Assembly: GCA_964599635.1 (NCBI GenBank)
Contig: CAZRGM010000056.1
Span: 1-64,000 of the forward strand
Direction: 5' to 3'
Length of the DNA stretch: 64,000 nucleotides
Origin: WJMT01 sp964599635
GTDB taxonomy: Bacteria; Acidobacteriota; Aminicenantia; Aminicenantales; Aminicenantaceae
The notes under the pieces are model-generated. The model did not search any database. It was not told the DNA's origin and was given only the letters and a program-made list of their open reading frames with translations. Shown piece after piece: positions 16,180 through 25,017 of the stretch (within the stretch, counting starts at the first letter, position 1; each line of letters starts with the position of its first letter). The position numbers and the translations under genes were made by a program.

Positions 16180-17502
16180 TTGGGGAAAAGCCGCAGGCAG
16201 TTTTTCAAAGAATTAGGACTGAGTATTGGCTCTATTGGAGTTTTAGGTATGCTCAACAGGGATGCCCGAGCAGGGCTCGATTCGAAACTCAAAGAAGTTA
16301 AATTCCTCCCTGCAGAAAAAGTAGCTCAAGACGAAGACTTTTGGTTTTATGTTCAGCAGGCATTTAACATAGACAGAAGTCTTATAAACCTTAATAATGG
16401 AGGAGTTCATCCGGCTCCCCGAATTGTTATAGAGGCGGTCAAAAGATATATGGATTTTTCAAATGGAGCTCCTGCTCATAACTCATGGCGGATTCTTCGG
16501 CACAGAAAAGAACTTATTAGAAAAAGGCTTGCCGATACATTCGGCTGCTCTCCAGAGGAAATGGCTATAACCCGAAATGTCACAGAATCCATGCAGATTG
16601 CTCTCTTGGGATTGGAATTAAAACCAGGAGATGAAGTTTTAACCACAACTCACGACTACCCCTCAATGAAAAATGCTCTTTATCAACGACAAATGCGGGA
16701 AGGGATTAAAGTCCGTACCTTCTCCTTTCCCTATCCTCCCAAAGATCTAAGTGTCCTTACTGAACTATTTAAAAAAAACATAAATCCAAGAACAAAATTA
16801 ATCTTGTTGTGTCATATCACAAATCTAACCGGACAGATATTCCCAGTCAAAGATATCTGCCGGCTGGCAAGAGAACGAGGCATTGAAGTTGTTGTTGATG
16901 GGGCCCATTCTTTCGGTCACTTTGTGTATGAACAAAAAGATCTTAAATCTGATATTTATGGAGCTAACCTTCATAAATGGATGATGGGTCCCATAGGAAC
17001 AGGATTTTTATACGTAAAAAAAGAAAAGATCAAAAAAATCTGGCCCTTATTTCCAGCTCCAGATCCTGAAAGCGATGATATTAGAAAATTTGAACATGTG
17101 GGCACCCAACCTGAAGCACTCAAATTAGCCTTGGGAGATGCTCTGACGTTCCATCATGGAATCGGAGCTAAAAGAAAAGAAGAAAGATTGAGATACTTAA
17201 GAAATTACTGGGCGAAAGAAATCGAAAAACTACCAGGAGTAAAAATCTTAACCTCTCACAGCCCAGAACAATCTTGCGGAATAGGAGCTTTTACTTTAGA
17301 GAACAGAGACGTAACAGAGCTTCAAAAAGAGCTTCTTGATAAACTTAAAATCTACACGATTAATGTCGGGATCCCTTCTCCAAAAGAGGGAGGTCAACAA
17401 GTCATAGGAATGAGGGTGACCCCCAGTATCTACACAACTCTTCAGGAACTTAATATTTTTATAGATGGAGTTAAGAAATTTATTAAAAAAGGCTCTGTCT
17501 GA
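16180..17502 (+). CDS. Tat-exported class-V aminotransferase / isopenicillin-N-epimerase-like protein
   Basis: PLP-fold protein of 440 aa. The frame is open from 16114, but AAAGGAG at 16166-16172 is well placed for the TTG at 16180, and that start puts a twin-arginine motif, SRRQFFKELG, at residues 4-13 followed by a hydrophobic segment. Export with bound PLP through the Tat route is therefore likely. The core has INLNNGGVHPAPR, VVVDGAHSFGHF and the lysine in ANLHKWMMGPIGTG. This pattern matches the isopenicillin-N-epimerase / cysteine-desulfurase-like group whose substrates are mostly unknown. It is not a classical NifS, since the SACS cysteine loop is missing. Confidence 0.85.
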   Translation: MGKSRRQFFKELGLSIGSIGVLGMLNRDARAGLDSKLKEVKFLPAEKVAQDEDFWFYVQQAFNIDRSLINLNNGGVHPAPRIVIEAVKRYMDFSNGAPAHNSWRILRHRKELIRKRLADTFGCSPEEMAITRNVTESMQIALLGLELKPGDEVLTTTHDYPSMKNALYQRQMREGIKVRTFSFPYPPKDLSVLTELFKKNINPRTKLILLCHITNLTGQIFPVKDICRLARERGIEVVVDGAHSFGHFVYEQKDLKSDIYGANLHKWMMGPIGTGFLYVKKEKIKKIWPLFPAPDPESDDIRKFEHVGTQPEALKLALGDALTFHHGIGAKRKEERLRYLRNYWAKEIEKLPGVKILTSHSPEQSCGIGAFTLENRDVTELQKELLDKLKIYTINVGIPSPKEGGQQVIGMRVTPSIYTTLQELNIFIDGVKKFIKKGSV

Positions 17503-17606
17503 TGTTAGTTTAATTCTCTAAAAAACTCATCCCGATAAAGGCAAGAGGAGTGATAATAAAATTATTTAGATTCAAAAAATATTTAAATTATTTTAAAATA
17601 AAAAGA

Positions 17607-19964
17607 ATGAAAAAAATTTCATTTGGAGCTCTTATTTTTCTATTTTTCATGAGCCTTGTTTATAATCTAGATGCAGAAATTTATTATCCATGGAAAAATA
17701 TTTATATAGGAGCTTTAGAATCAAACCACTGGGCGGGTCTTGTTTTTATTCCTGAACCGAAGAGTTCCTTTGCTTTTAAAATCCGTGTAAAAAAAGGCGA
17801 TAAAACAGCAGAAGGAACTGATCTTTTCTATCTCATTTCAGAAATAGGCCCCCATGCTCCGGATGGATCCTACGCAAGAATTAAAATGGATTTGGGGCTT
17901 GCTTTAGGGAGAGCCGAAGAGACACCCATTTTAAAGAAGCCTTCCAAAAAATCTGAAACCCTTATTTTAGAATGGGCTAGAAAAGATGAAAAAACTTTGG
18001 TGGGCAAGATTTCTATACCCAAAGATGTTGAGATTCAAATCATTCATTACTTTCCATGGAACCTCAATGGAGAATACACTCTTTTACAAAGTGGAGAGAT
18101 AAAAGGAGTCAGCTCTGGTCCAGAGAATTTCAATTATCTCTTCTGGCCTCATAAAAAAGGTCAAAAAACCCTCTCCCCAAAAAACGAATTGATATTATCC
18201 TATGATTCAAAAGAAACGAGAGAGCTCTATTTCACAGCCGGAGTGGAAAAAAGCACTCAAAATTTAAAAAGCCGTTTACTGGGATATAAAAATACAAAGA
18301 CCATCCATTCAATACTAAACAAAGAGGAAAAAAGGTATGAAAAAAGAAGAATCAAGATTGAAGGGCTTTATGAGGGAGTGGCACGATCTATCACAAACAA
18401 TCTTTTCTGGATGACCCTTTATCAGACTGGAAGGCATAGATTTTATATACCTGCAGGAAGACAATGGATATTTCCAAAGCCTGGAGGATCACAAGATCTG
18501 TGGACCCTGTTTGAATGGGATTCTTTCTTCAATGCACTTTTAACTTCTATTGAAAGCACAAAACACTCTAAGGATATCTTAAAATCTGTGCTTCAAACTC
18601 AATATCCCAATGGGAATATTCCCAACTGGAGAGGTGCCTATGGTGGGACACCAGATCGCTCACAACCTCCTGTGGGAGCCTATGTTGTCTACAAGGTATT
18701 CCAGAAATTAGGTGATATGGATATCCTTGAATCTTCTTATCCTTCCTTAAAAAAGTGGCACTCTTTCTGGAAAGATAAAAGCAGCACAGGGATTCCTCGA
18801 CGAGATGGGAATCAGGACGGTTTATTAGAGTGGGGATCAGATACTGATTTGGTTTCAAAGAATCCTCCGCCTTGGGAAGAAAATGTGATGGGAAGAAAAC
18901 GAGCTATGTGGGAATCCGGACAGGATGACCTTCCAAACTGGGATGAGACCTCATTCATCGAACAGACAAAAACATTAAATATGAATTGTCTTGATCTAAA
19001 CTGTCTTTATGCTCTCGATGCCTATTGCCTGGCACAAATTGCGAATGTCCTTAAGTTAAATAGGGAATATAAAGAGTACATGAATGAATATGAAGAAATG
19101 AAAAAATTGATAAACCAAGAGCTTTGGAATGAAACAGAGGGATTTTATTATGACAGATATTGGAATGGAACATTTTCCAAACAAAAAGCCGCCTCCAATT
19201 TTTATCCTCTTATCGCTGGGATTCCTGATAATAAGCAGGCAAAAAAAATTCTTTCCCATCTTATTAATGAGAAAGAATTTTGGGGAGAATATATCATCCC
19301 CACTATTTCCAGAGATAACCCGGCATTTAATGATCAACAATACTGGAGGGGAGCTATCTGGCCTCCTACAAATTATCTGGTATATCAAGGGCTGAAGACT
19401 TATGGATTCGATGCGGTGGCTTCAGAATTTGCTTGGAAAAGCTCATCTCTATTTATGCGCACTTGGGAAAATTACCAGATATGTCCAGAAAATTTTGATT
19501 CGAGATCAGGGGAACCCGGCGGCCAGAGATTTCAGAGCTGGGGTCCTTTGCTGACCCTTATCTCGCTGGAAGAATATATTGATTTTACACCCTGGGAAGG
19601 ATTCAGATTTGGGATGTTGGATACCGAAGTGAAAGGAGAGCTTTCCAGAATAAATATACAGGGAAGGCATTATGATTTATTAATCTCTCCTTCAAAACTC
19701 AACCTGGATGAAGAAGGCAAAAGGATCCTTTCTTTGAGCGGACCTGCCATCATACGGCGTTTTCTTTATTCAAAAAATATCATTTCGTTTGAAATCAAAT
19801 CACTTAAAAAGAGAAAAATTGAACTCAAGTTTTTAGCAAAAGGAAAATATCAATTAACGATAGATGATCAGGCAGAAGAAATTTTCAAGGGTCATTCTGT
19901 TAAGTTTAAAATCCCTGAAGGTGAACATTCCGTCCTTATTTTATTGTTAAATGATCTGGATTAA
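17607..19964 (+). CDS. Secreted glycoside hydrolase, (alpha/alpha)6 barrel (GH63/MGH-like)
   Basis: A protein of about 785 aa. The ATG at 17607 gives MKKISFGALIFLFFMSLVYN, a good Sec signal with cleavage near LDA. A GTG at 17550 would add 19 basic residues and overlaps its own GAGGAG, so it is less likely. The N-terminal half is a beta-rich domain. The C-terminal half has LWTLFEWDSFFN, NIPNWRGAYGGTPDRSQPP, YWRGAIWPPTNYLVY and CPENFDSRSGEPGGQ, the repeated aromatic motifs of alpha-glucosidase/mannosylglycerate-hydrolase barrels. Acidic residues in EWDS and in LLEWGSDTD are candidates for catalysis. The substrate is not deducible. Confidence 0.8.
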   Translation: MKKISFGALIFLFFMSLVYNLDAEIYYPWKNIYIGALESNHWAGLVFIPEPKSSFAFKIRVKKGDKTAEGTDLFYLISEIGPHAPDGSYARIKMDLGLALGRAEETPILKKPSKKSETLILEWARKDEKTLVGKISIPKDVEIQIIHYFPWNLNGEYTLLQSGEIKGVSSGPENFNYLFWPHKKGQKTLSPKNELILSYDSKETRELYFTAGVEKSTQNLKSRLLGYKNTKTIHSILNKEEKRYEKRRIKIEGLYEGVARSITNNLFWMTLYQTGRHRFYIPAGRQWIFPKPGGSQDLWTLFEWDSFFNALLTSIESTKHSKDILKSVLQTQYPNGNIPNWRGAYGGTPDRSQPPVGAYVVYKVFQKLGDMDILESSYPSLKKWHSFWKDKSSTGIPRRDGNQDGLLEWGSDTDLVSKNPPPWEENVMGRKRAMWESGQDDLPNWDETSFIEQTKTLNMNCLDLNCLYALDAYCLAQIANVLKLNREYKEYMNEYEEMKKLINQELWNETEGFYYDRYWNGTFSKQKAASNFYPLIAGIPDNKQAKKILSHLINEKEFWGEYIIPTISRDNPAFNDQQYWRGAIWPPTNYLVYQGLKTYGFDAVASEFAWKSSSLFMRTWENYQICPENFDSRSGEPGGQRFQSWGPLLTLISLEEYIDFTPWEGFRFGMLDTEVKGELSRINIQGRHYDLLISPSKLNLDEEGKRILSLSGPAIIRRFLYSKNIISFEIKSLKKRKIELKFLAKGKYQLTIDDQAEEIFKGHSVKFKIPEGEHSVLILLLNDLD

Positions 19965-21130
19965 TTCTTGTATTCAGTTTGGTCAATTAAGGGAACCTTC
20001 AAATAATAGATCAAGACCAGAATTCCAAATAAAGCGAGTATCAAGAAAGGAGAATTGATCCCGAGTAGGTCAGAAGCAAATCCAGAAATAAGTCCCGCGA
20101 TAGACCCTCCTAACATTTGGATGTTTGCAAAGAGGCTGAAGCCGATATCCTGATCTTTTTTCTTTACAGAGATTCCGGTGTAGGCTTGAAATGCGGGAAA
20201 GATTAAAAATAGAAATGACCCGGATAAAAAAAGGCTTAACAGAGCCATTTCTTTGACTGGGCTGAGCCACAGAGTTAAAGAAAATAAAGTTGTCCCTGTC
20301 AAACAAATAAAACAAAGATGCCCTCGTCCTATTTTTCTAGAAAGAAAACCAAAAAGATAGGGCATTAAGGTGCCTAAAGCAATCCAAAAAGCCATCGCCA
20401 CCCCGGTTTTACCTAAGGGAACTTCAAATTTATGATTCAGAAGAGAAGGAGCATAATAAACCGTCGTTGCCCAGCAGCTTCCCCCAAAAAAAATTCCTAA
20501 AATGTATTTTTTTATACTCCTTAAGGACTTTGTCCACAAAGATAAAATAGGTTTCCTATAAACAGCCTTAAGTTCTGGAACTTTATTGACAGAAAGAAAG
20601 CTTACTCCTCCCAGCAGAAGCCCTGCTCCTGCCCATATGTAAAGTGGAAACTTCCAATCCCAGCTTTGAGCAAGATATCCTACAGATATGAAAGATACAA
20701 AAACACCTAGGTTTCCAGATCCGCTCTGAATACCCATAGCCGAATCAAGGGCACTTTCTGGATGTGCCCGTGATACTGTCGCAACCCCAAGAGGATGATA
20801 GAAACTCAAAAAGACTCTCATTAGAATATAAAATATCAGAAGGAGTAAAAACGAATTGGAAAAAGTCAGAAAAAATACAGAGAGAGAAATACCGCAAATA
20901 CTTATGACCAGCATGGATTTATAAAATAAATTTTTAGCATAATTAACAATCAAAATTTGAAAGACAAATGTGACAAAAAGGCCCAAATAGGAAAGTATCC
21001 CGATATGGCAATATTTTGTGATAATAAAGCCTTCACTGTAAAGAAGAGGAAATATCATAGGAATAGCCACTGCGGAGGCATCATTTATAAAATGAAAAAG
21101 AGAGGCAGAAAGTAAAACTTTTTTCTTCAT
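19961..21130 (-). CDS. Major facilitator superfamily transporter (Fsr-like)
   Basis: About 389 aa from the Met at 21130 and rich in hydrophobic segments; I count roughly twelve. The N-terminus SASLFHFINDASAVAIPMIF resembles the fosmidomycin-resistance/Fsr branch (HFxND in helix 1). The frame opens 19 residues earlier (21187), adding an unusual aromatic-rich leader; neither start has a strong ribosome-binding site. The gene overlaps the 3' end of the glycoside hydrolase by 4 bp in convergent orientation. The substrate is unknown; a sugar released by the hydrolase is possible but unsupported. Confidence 0.8.
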   Translation of the reverse strand: MKKKVLLSASLFHFINDASAVAIPMIFPLLYSEGFIITKYCHIGILSYLGLFVTFVFQILIVNYAKNLFYKSMLVISICGISLSVFFLTFSNSFLLLLIFYILMRVFLSFYHPLGVATVSRAHPESALDSAMGIQSGSGNLGVFVSFISVGYLAQSWDWKFPLYIWAGAGLLLGGVSFLSVNKVPELKAVYRKPILSLWTKSLRSIKKYILGIFFGGSCWATTVYYAPSLLNHKFEVPLGKTGVAMAFWIALGTLMPYLFGFLSRKIGRGHLCFICLTGTTLFSLTLWLSPVKEMALLSLFLSGSFLFLIFPAFQAYTGISVKKKDQDIGFSLFANIQMLGGSIAGLISGFASDLLGINSPFLILALFGILVLIYYLKVPLIDQTEYKN

Positions 21131-21358
21131 GAACGAGAAAATAAAAAAATTCAACCTAAACAATTCATCTGAAATATTCCAAATCAATGAAAACGACTTT
21201 ATTATTATTATCTTTTAAAGTATATGCAAGATTTTTTAAGGAATCATTATAAAAACTCAACTTCAAGGAGCCTAAAAGAATTATGATATAATTTAAAGTA
21301 TTCTTATCATAAATCATTATTCATTTTTGTTGGTAAAGAGAGGGCAACGGATATCTTG

Positions 21359-22108
21359 ATGTTTAAATCAAAAAGGAGAGAAGAAAACGATCCTCGACAG
21401 CCCTACGATCATTCAAAGAAATCAGAACATAATTCAGATTCTCCTGTTGTGGCTGAATTAAAAGGAGCATCAAAAAAGTATAAAACGGGAAACCAGGAGA
21501 TTATAGCTCTTCATGAGACACATCTTGTTCTCAAAAAAAACGAACTTCTCTTAATTATAGGCCCATCGGGTTCGGGAAAGACCACCCTTCTGTCCCTTTT
21601 AGGATGCGTCATTTATCCCACCAAAGGATGCGTGTGCATTAAAGGGATCACAACCAAAGACCTGAGTGAAAAAGAGTTAGCTCGATTAAGGAGGGAAGAG
21701 ATCGGATTTGTGTTTCAAAATTTCAATCTGATTTCTCCTTTAACTTCAGAAGAAAACATCATGACCCCCCTTTTGCTTAATCAAGTATCCAAAAGAGAAG
21801 CTAAAGAGAATGTCCATAAAGCCCTTTCCCTAGTCAATTTGCTGGACAGGAGAAAATCCCTTCCCAAGCAGTTATCAGGAGGGGAGAAACAGAGAGTAGC
21901 AATAGCGAGAGCCCTGGTGTCTGAACCATCCATTATCCTCTGCGATGAGCCCACCGCTGCTCTGGATGCAGATGCCATGAACGTGGTATTAAAACAGCTC
22001 CGTTTTCTGGCAGATTCAGGAAAAGCAGTGGCTGTGGTGACCCACGATCCAAGGTTAAAAAGTTATGCGGATAAAATACTGAATTTGCAGAACGGCAGGG
22101 TCATGTAA
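21359..22108 (+). CDS. ABC transporter ATP-binding protein (MacB/LolD/DevA-like)
   Basis: About 249 aa. Walker A GPSGSGKTT, Q-loop VFQNFNLI, signature LSGGEKQRVAIARAL and Walker B IILCDEPTAALD are all intact. A TTG directly precedes the ATG at 21359. The first 30 residues are charged and unconserved. The family powers mechanotransmission-type exporters (MacB, LolCDE, DevBCA). It is followed by an adaptor and an FtsX-fold permease, so the three form one complex across the envelope. Confidence 0.92.
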   Translation: MFKSKRREENDPRQPYDHSKKSEHNSDSPVVAELKGASKKYKTGNQEIIALHETHLVLKKNELLLIIGPSGSGKTTLLSLLGCVIYPTKGCVCIKGITTKDLSEKELARLRREEIGFVFQNFNLISPLTSEENIMTPLLLNQVSKREAKENVHKALSLVNLLDRRKSLPKQLSGGEKQRVAIARALVSEPSIILCDEPTAALDADAMNVVLKQLRFLADSGKAVAVVTHDPRLKSYADKILNLQNGRVM

Positions 22109-22130
22109 AATGGAAGGGATGGAGAATAAT

Positions 22131-23105
22131 ATGACTAGAATCAAATCATTATCTTTAGAAAAGAACTGGATTATCATTTTTTTTATGGTATCAGCTTTGG
22201 TGTTTGTTTCAAAATCATGCAGTCAGGAAGAGCCTTTCCATAAAGAAGCACAAAAAGAATTAGAATTTAAACCTGAACAAGTGGTGGGAATAGGCCGGAT
22301 TGAGCCAAAATTAAGAATTTTGGAGTTAACCTCTGAAGTCCCTGGAACAGTGAAAGAGATCCATTCTAAGCCCGGAGATTTTATCAAAAAAGGACAAATC
22401 ATTCTCACTCTATCTAACTCTATAGAAAAGTTAAAAGTAGAGCAGAAAAAAGCTCAGATCAAGACCCAACAATCACGAATAAAAGCGGCAGAGGCAGCCT
22501 TGTCTGCAGTTAAGATAAGGACAGAAAACGCAAGAATAAATTTTATGAGGTCTCAATCACTTTATAAAAATAATGCCGAAACTAAGAATTACTTTGACAA
22601 GGTTAAAACTGAATATGAAGCTCTTTTAGAAGAAACTAAACGCTTGGGAGCTGAGCTGGTGGCAGCCAAAGATCTCCTCAGCCAGGAAAGAATTGATCTG
22701 GATTTGGCCCGTCAAGAGCTCAGCCTTAAGTCAGTTGAAGCCCTTTCCAACGGCCAGATTCTGTCTCTCGATATTACAGTGGGCTCATTTCTTTCTACGG
22801 GAAGATCTTTTGGTTCGTTTGCTCCTGAAAGTCCTATGATAGCTCGTTGTGAGATCGATGAGCTTTTTGCAGACCAGATAAGGGTGGACCAAAAAGCTCA
22901 CATTCGGAGACAGGGAGAAATTAAGGTACTCGCAGAGGGGGAAGTTTCCTTTGCTGGCCCTTATTTGAGGAGGAAATCTATTTTTTCAGATGAAGTGGAT
23001 GAGCTTGTGGACCGGAGGGTTAGGGAAGTGGAGATCAGGCTTGATCAAGAAAAAGTTCTTCTTATTGGAAGCCGAGTGGAGTGTGTGATTGATGTCAAAG
23101 AATGA
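22131..23105 (+). CDS. Periplasmic adaptor (HlyD/DevB-like membrane fusion protein)
   Basis: About 324 aa. The frame opens at 22110, but GGATGGAG immediately precedes the ATG at 22131, which is preferred. There is one N-terminal membrane anchor (about 14-30); a cysteine follows it, but SKSC is a poor lipobox. The lipoyl half-motif VVGIGRIEPKLRILELTSEV, typical of DevB, starts near 55. A long coiled coil covers about 110-200, then beta-barrel sequence to the end. It bridges the inner-membrane ABC unit to an outer-membrane channel, which is not encoded here. Confidence 0.88.
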   Translation: MTRIKSLSLEKNWIIIFFMVSALVFVSKSCSQEEPFHKEAQKELEFKPEQVVGIGRIEPKLRILELTSEVPGTVKEIHSKPGDFIKKGQIILTLSNSIEKLKVEQKKAQIKTQQSRIKAAEAALSAVKIRTENARINFMRSQSLYKNNAETKNYFDKVKTEYEALLEETKRLGAELVAAKDLLSQERIDLDLARQELSLKSVEALSNGQILSLDITVGSFLSTGRSFGSFAPESPMIARCEIDELFADQIRVDQKAHIRRQGEIKVLAEGEVSFAGPYLRRKSIFSDEVDELVDRRVREVEIRLDQEKVLLIGSRVECVIDVKE

Positions 23106-23126
23106 GGTGATAAAGGGTTTTTCATT

Positions 23127-24248
23127 ATGATAAGATTTGCTCTCCGGTTTATAACCTATGATAAGCCCAAGTCGTTAGGAGTGATCCTGGGAATTATTAT
23201 CTCTGTATTTCTGGTGGTGCAGCAGACCGGAATTTTTCTTTTTTTAATCGGTGCTATGTCTGCTTTAGTGAATAAAAGCAATGCAGATATCTGGGTCGTG
23301 GATGACAAGACGAATGATGTAAATTCTTTGGGACATATTGACATGAGAATAGGACGGCAGATCGAATCCATCTCTGGAGTTCAAAAGGCATTTCCATTGG
23401 TAATAACAGGAGGTACCGCAAAGTTCAGTGGAGGGAAATCATCGCCGGTTCAGATTATCGGTGTCCAGCCGCCTGAATTTAAGGGAGGCCCTTGGAATAT
23501 CATCTCAGGGAAACTGACAAACCTTTTAGAAAAAGGAGCTGTTTCTGTGGATGTATATGAAAGCGAAAATTTAAACAACGCCAGAATGGGGACAGGCTTT
23601 GAAATCAACGGAAACCGGGTTTTCGTATCTGTTTTATCCAAAGGCGCTCGAGGATTTGGATCCACTTTTGTTTTTACTACCCTTGCTAGGGCCCGATCTA
23701 TAGGGGGTGTTCCTGAAAATAAAGCCAGTGCTTTTCTTATAGATATAGAAGAAGGAGTGGATAAGGAACTGATCAAAGACCGAATCAACGATAGTATGTT
23801 TTCTGTAAAAGCTTGGACTAGGGAAGAGTTCTCACGGTCAACCGTGATGACCATTCTTTCTACTTCTGGGATTGCTTTTTCTATAGGAACACTGATTCTT
23901 TTTGCTGCTATTTCAGGTATTGTGATTATTGGGCTTACGATGTATTCTGCAGCTGTAGACCGTCTCAGAGATTATGGAACATTGAAAGCCATAGGCGCAG
24001 ACAATTCCTATATAAGAAATCTGATCCTCACTCAAGCATTTTTATTCGCCTTGGTTGGATACGGGATTGCTATCGTACTGATACAGGGATTCAAAAGGGG
24101 AATTGCAAATTCCGGAATTTCATTTGAATTCAGTTTGACTCTTAAGATCGTTTTTGTTCTTCTCACCATTTTGATTTCCATCGGAGGTGCTTCCTTTGCT
24201 ATGCGAAGGATATCCAAGGTTGAACCGGCCAGCGTGTTTAGAGCCTAG
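23127..24248 (+). CDS. ABC transporter permease, FtsX/DevC-like
   Basis: 373 aa. One transmembrane helix near the N-terminus (about 15-45) is followed by a periplasmic domain of about 200 residues and three C-terminal helices beginning near 250, the MacB/FtsX permease plan. RLRDYGTLKAIGADNSYI near 285 is the conserved coupling segment. DevC is the closest named relative I can suggest, because of the DevB-like partner. The substrate is unknown; DevBCA in cyanobacteria exports glycolipids. Confidence 0.88.
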   Translation: MIRFALRFITYDKPKSLGVILGIIISVFLVVQQTGIFLFLIGAMSALVNKSNADIWVVDDKTNDVNSLGHIDMRIGRQIESISGVQKAFPLVITGGTAKFSGGKSSPVQIIGVQPPEFKGGPWNIISGKLTNLLEKGAVSVDVYESENLNNARMGTGFEINGNRVFVSVLSKGARGFGSTFVFTTLARARSIGGVPENKASAFLIDIEEGVDKELIKDRINDSMFSVKAWTREEFSRSTVMTILSTSGIAFSIGTLILFAAISGIVIIGLTMYSAAVDRLRDYGTLKAIGADNSYIRNLILTQAFLFALVGYGIAIVLIQGFKRGIANSGISFEFSLTLKIVFVLLTILISIGGASFAMRRISKVEPASVFRA

Positions 24249-24349
24249 AGTATATTTTATTCTCGATTCTGAATAAAAGTTTGAAAAAACCTGAAGATCT
24301 ATCTAGTTTCCGCCCGAGCGCCGTTCAGACTCAAGGGGATTGAGTTACC

Positions 24350-24658
24350 TTACGACTTTTTTCCCGGCAAAGCCCAGAATCCTGCGATCATAAGGAGTAT
24401 GCCGACGATAATTCCATTCCACATATTGCCCATATGAGCCTGAAGTGAGGGTATAAAAGCGGCGATAATTAACCAGATGCCCAGGATACCGGCTGTCCAA
24501 CCCTGCCAGCTTTTCGCTTTAATCATTGTAAAACCGGCAATACCAACAATGATTCCGACGATCAGATTGTTCCATAAATTCCCTGACGCAGCAAAGTTTA
24601 AAAAAGCGGCTATAAAAAGCCACACTCCTAAAATTCCGATGGTCCATGCTTGCCACAT
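24350..24658 (-). CDS. SPW-repeat membrane protein
   Basis: A 102-residue protein made of two similar halves: WQAWTIGILGVWLFIAAF (residues 2-19) and WQGWTAGILGIWLIIAAF (about 51-68), each followed by a second hydrophobic helix containing LWNNLIVGIIVGIAGF or MWNGIIVGILLMIAGF. This is the duplicated two-helix SPW repeat (PF03779 type), giving four membrane segments. A strong AAAGGAGAT ribosome-binding site precedes the ATG. Function is unknown. A Y-type repeat lies directly upstream. Confidence 0.85.
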   Translation of the reverse strand: MWQAWTIGILGVWLFIAAFLNFAASGNLWNNLIVGIIVGIAGFTMIKAKSWQGWTAGILGIWLIIAAFIPSLQAHMGNMWNGIIVGILLMIAGFWALPGKKS

Positions 24659-24683
24659 TTTCTTATCTCCTTTTTTTAAATTA

Positions 24684-24817
24684 AAGTTGATTAACCAAAC
24701 CTATTCATAAAAAATGGTGATGTTTTTATTTCAAGAAGCATTATCTGAAGAATTTTCATGCTTTTATTTTCAATTTTAATCACCATTTTTTTTATCTTTC
24801 AGGTTAAATTAACTTTG
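24684..24817. repeat. Y repeat (MITE-like), degenerate copy with both ends
   Basis: The left end ATTAACCAAACCTATTC then ATAAAAAATGGTGAT mirrors the right end ATCACCATTTTTTTT then CTTTCAGGTTAAAT. It is an inverted repeat with mismatches, enclosing about 60 bases. The termini match the better copy at 47809-47950. The remainder of the 24659-25017 gap holds AT-rich sequence with a possible further decayed end near 24945-24970. Confidence 0.65.
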
Positions 24818-25017
24818 ATAATCATAAAAGCAAAATTCATGCCAATTCTAATTGAATCATCTTATCTCTATGGAAACAATAGGATTGCAGATTTTCATGC
24901 GTTTGAAAGATGGTAATAAATGAAGAAAAAGAGAAACGCTATTTCGCGGCTATTTTTATGAATTCGTTAAAAATCAGTATAAATTAGGGAATTAAGGCTG
25001 TGCAATTCGATTTCACA

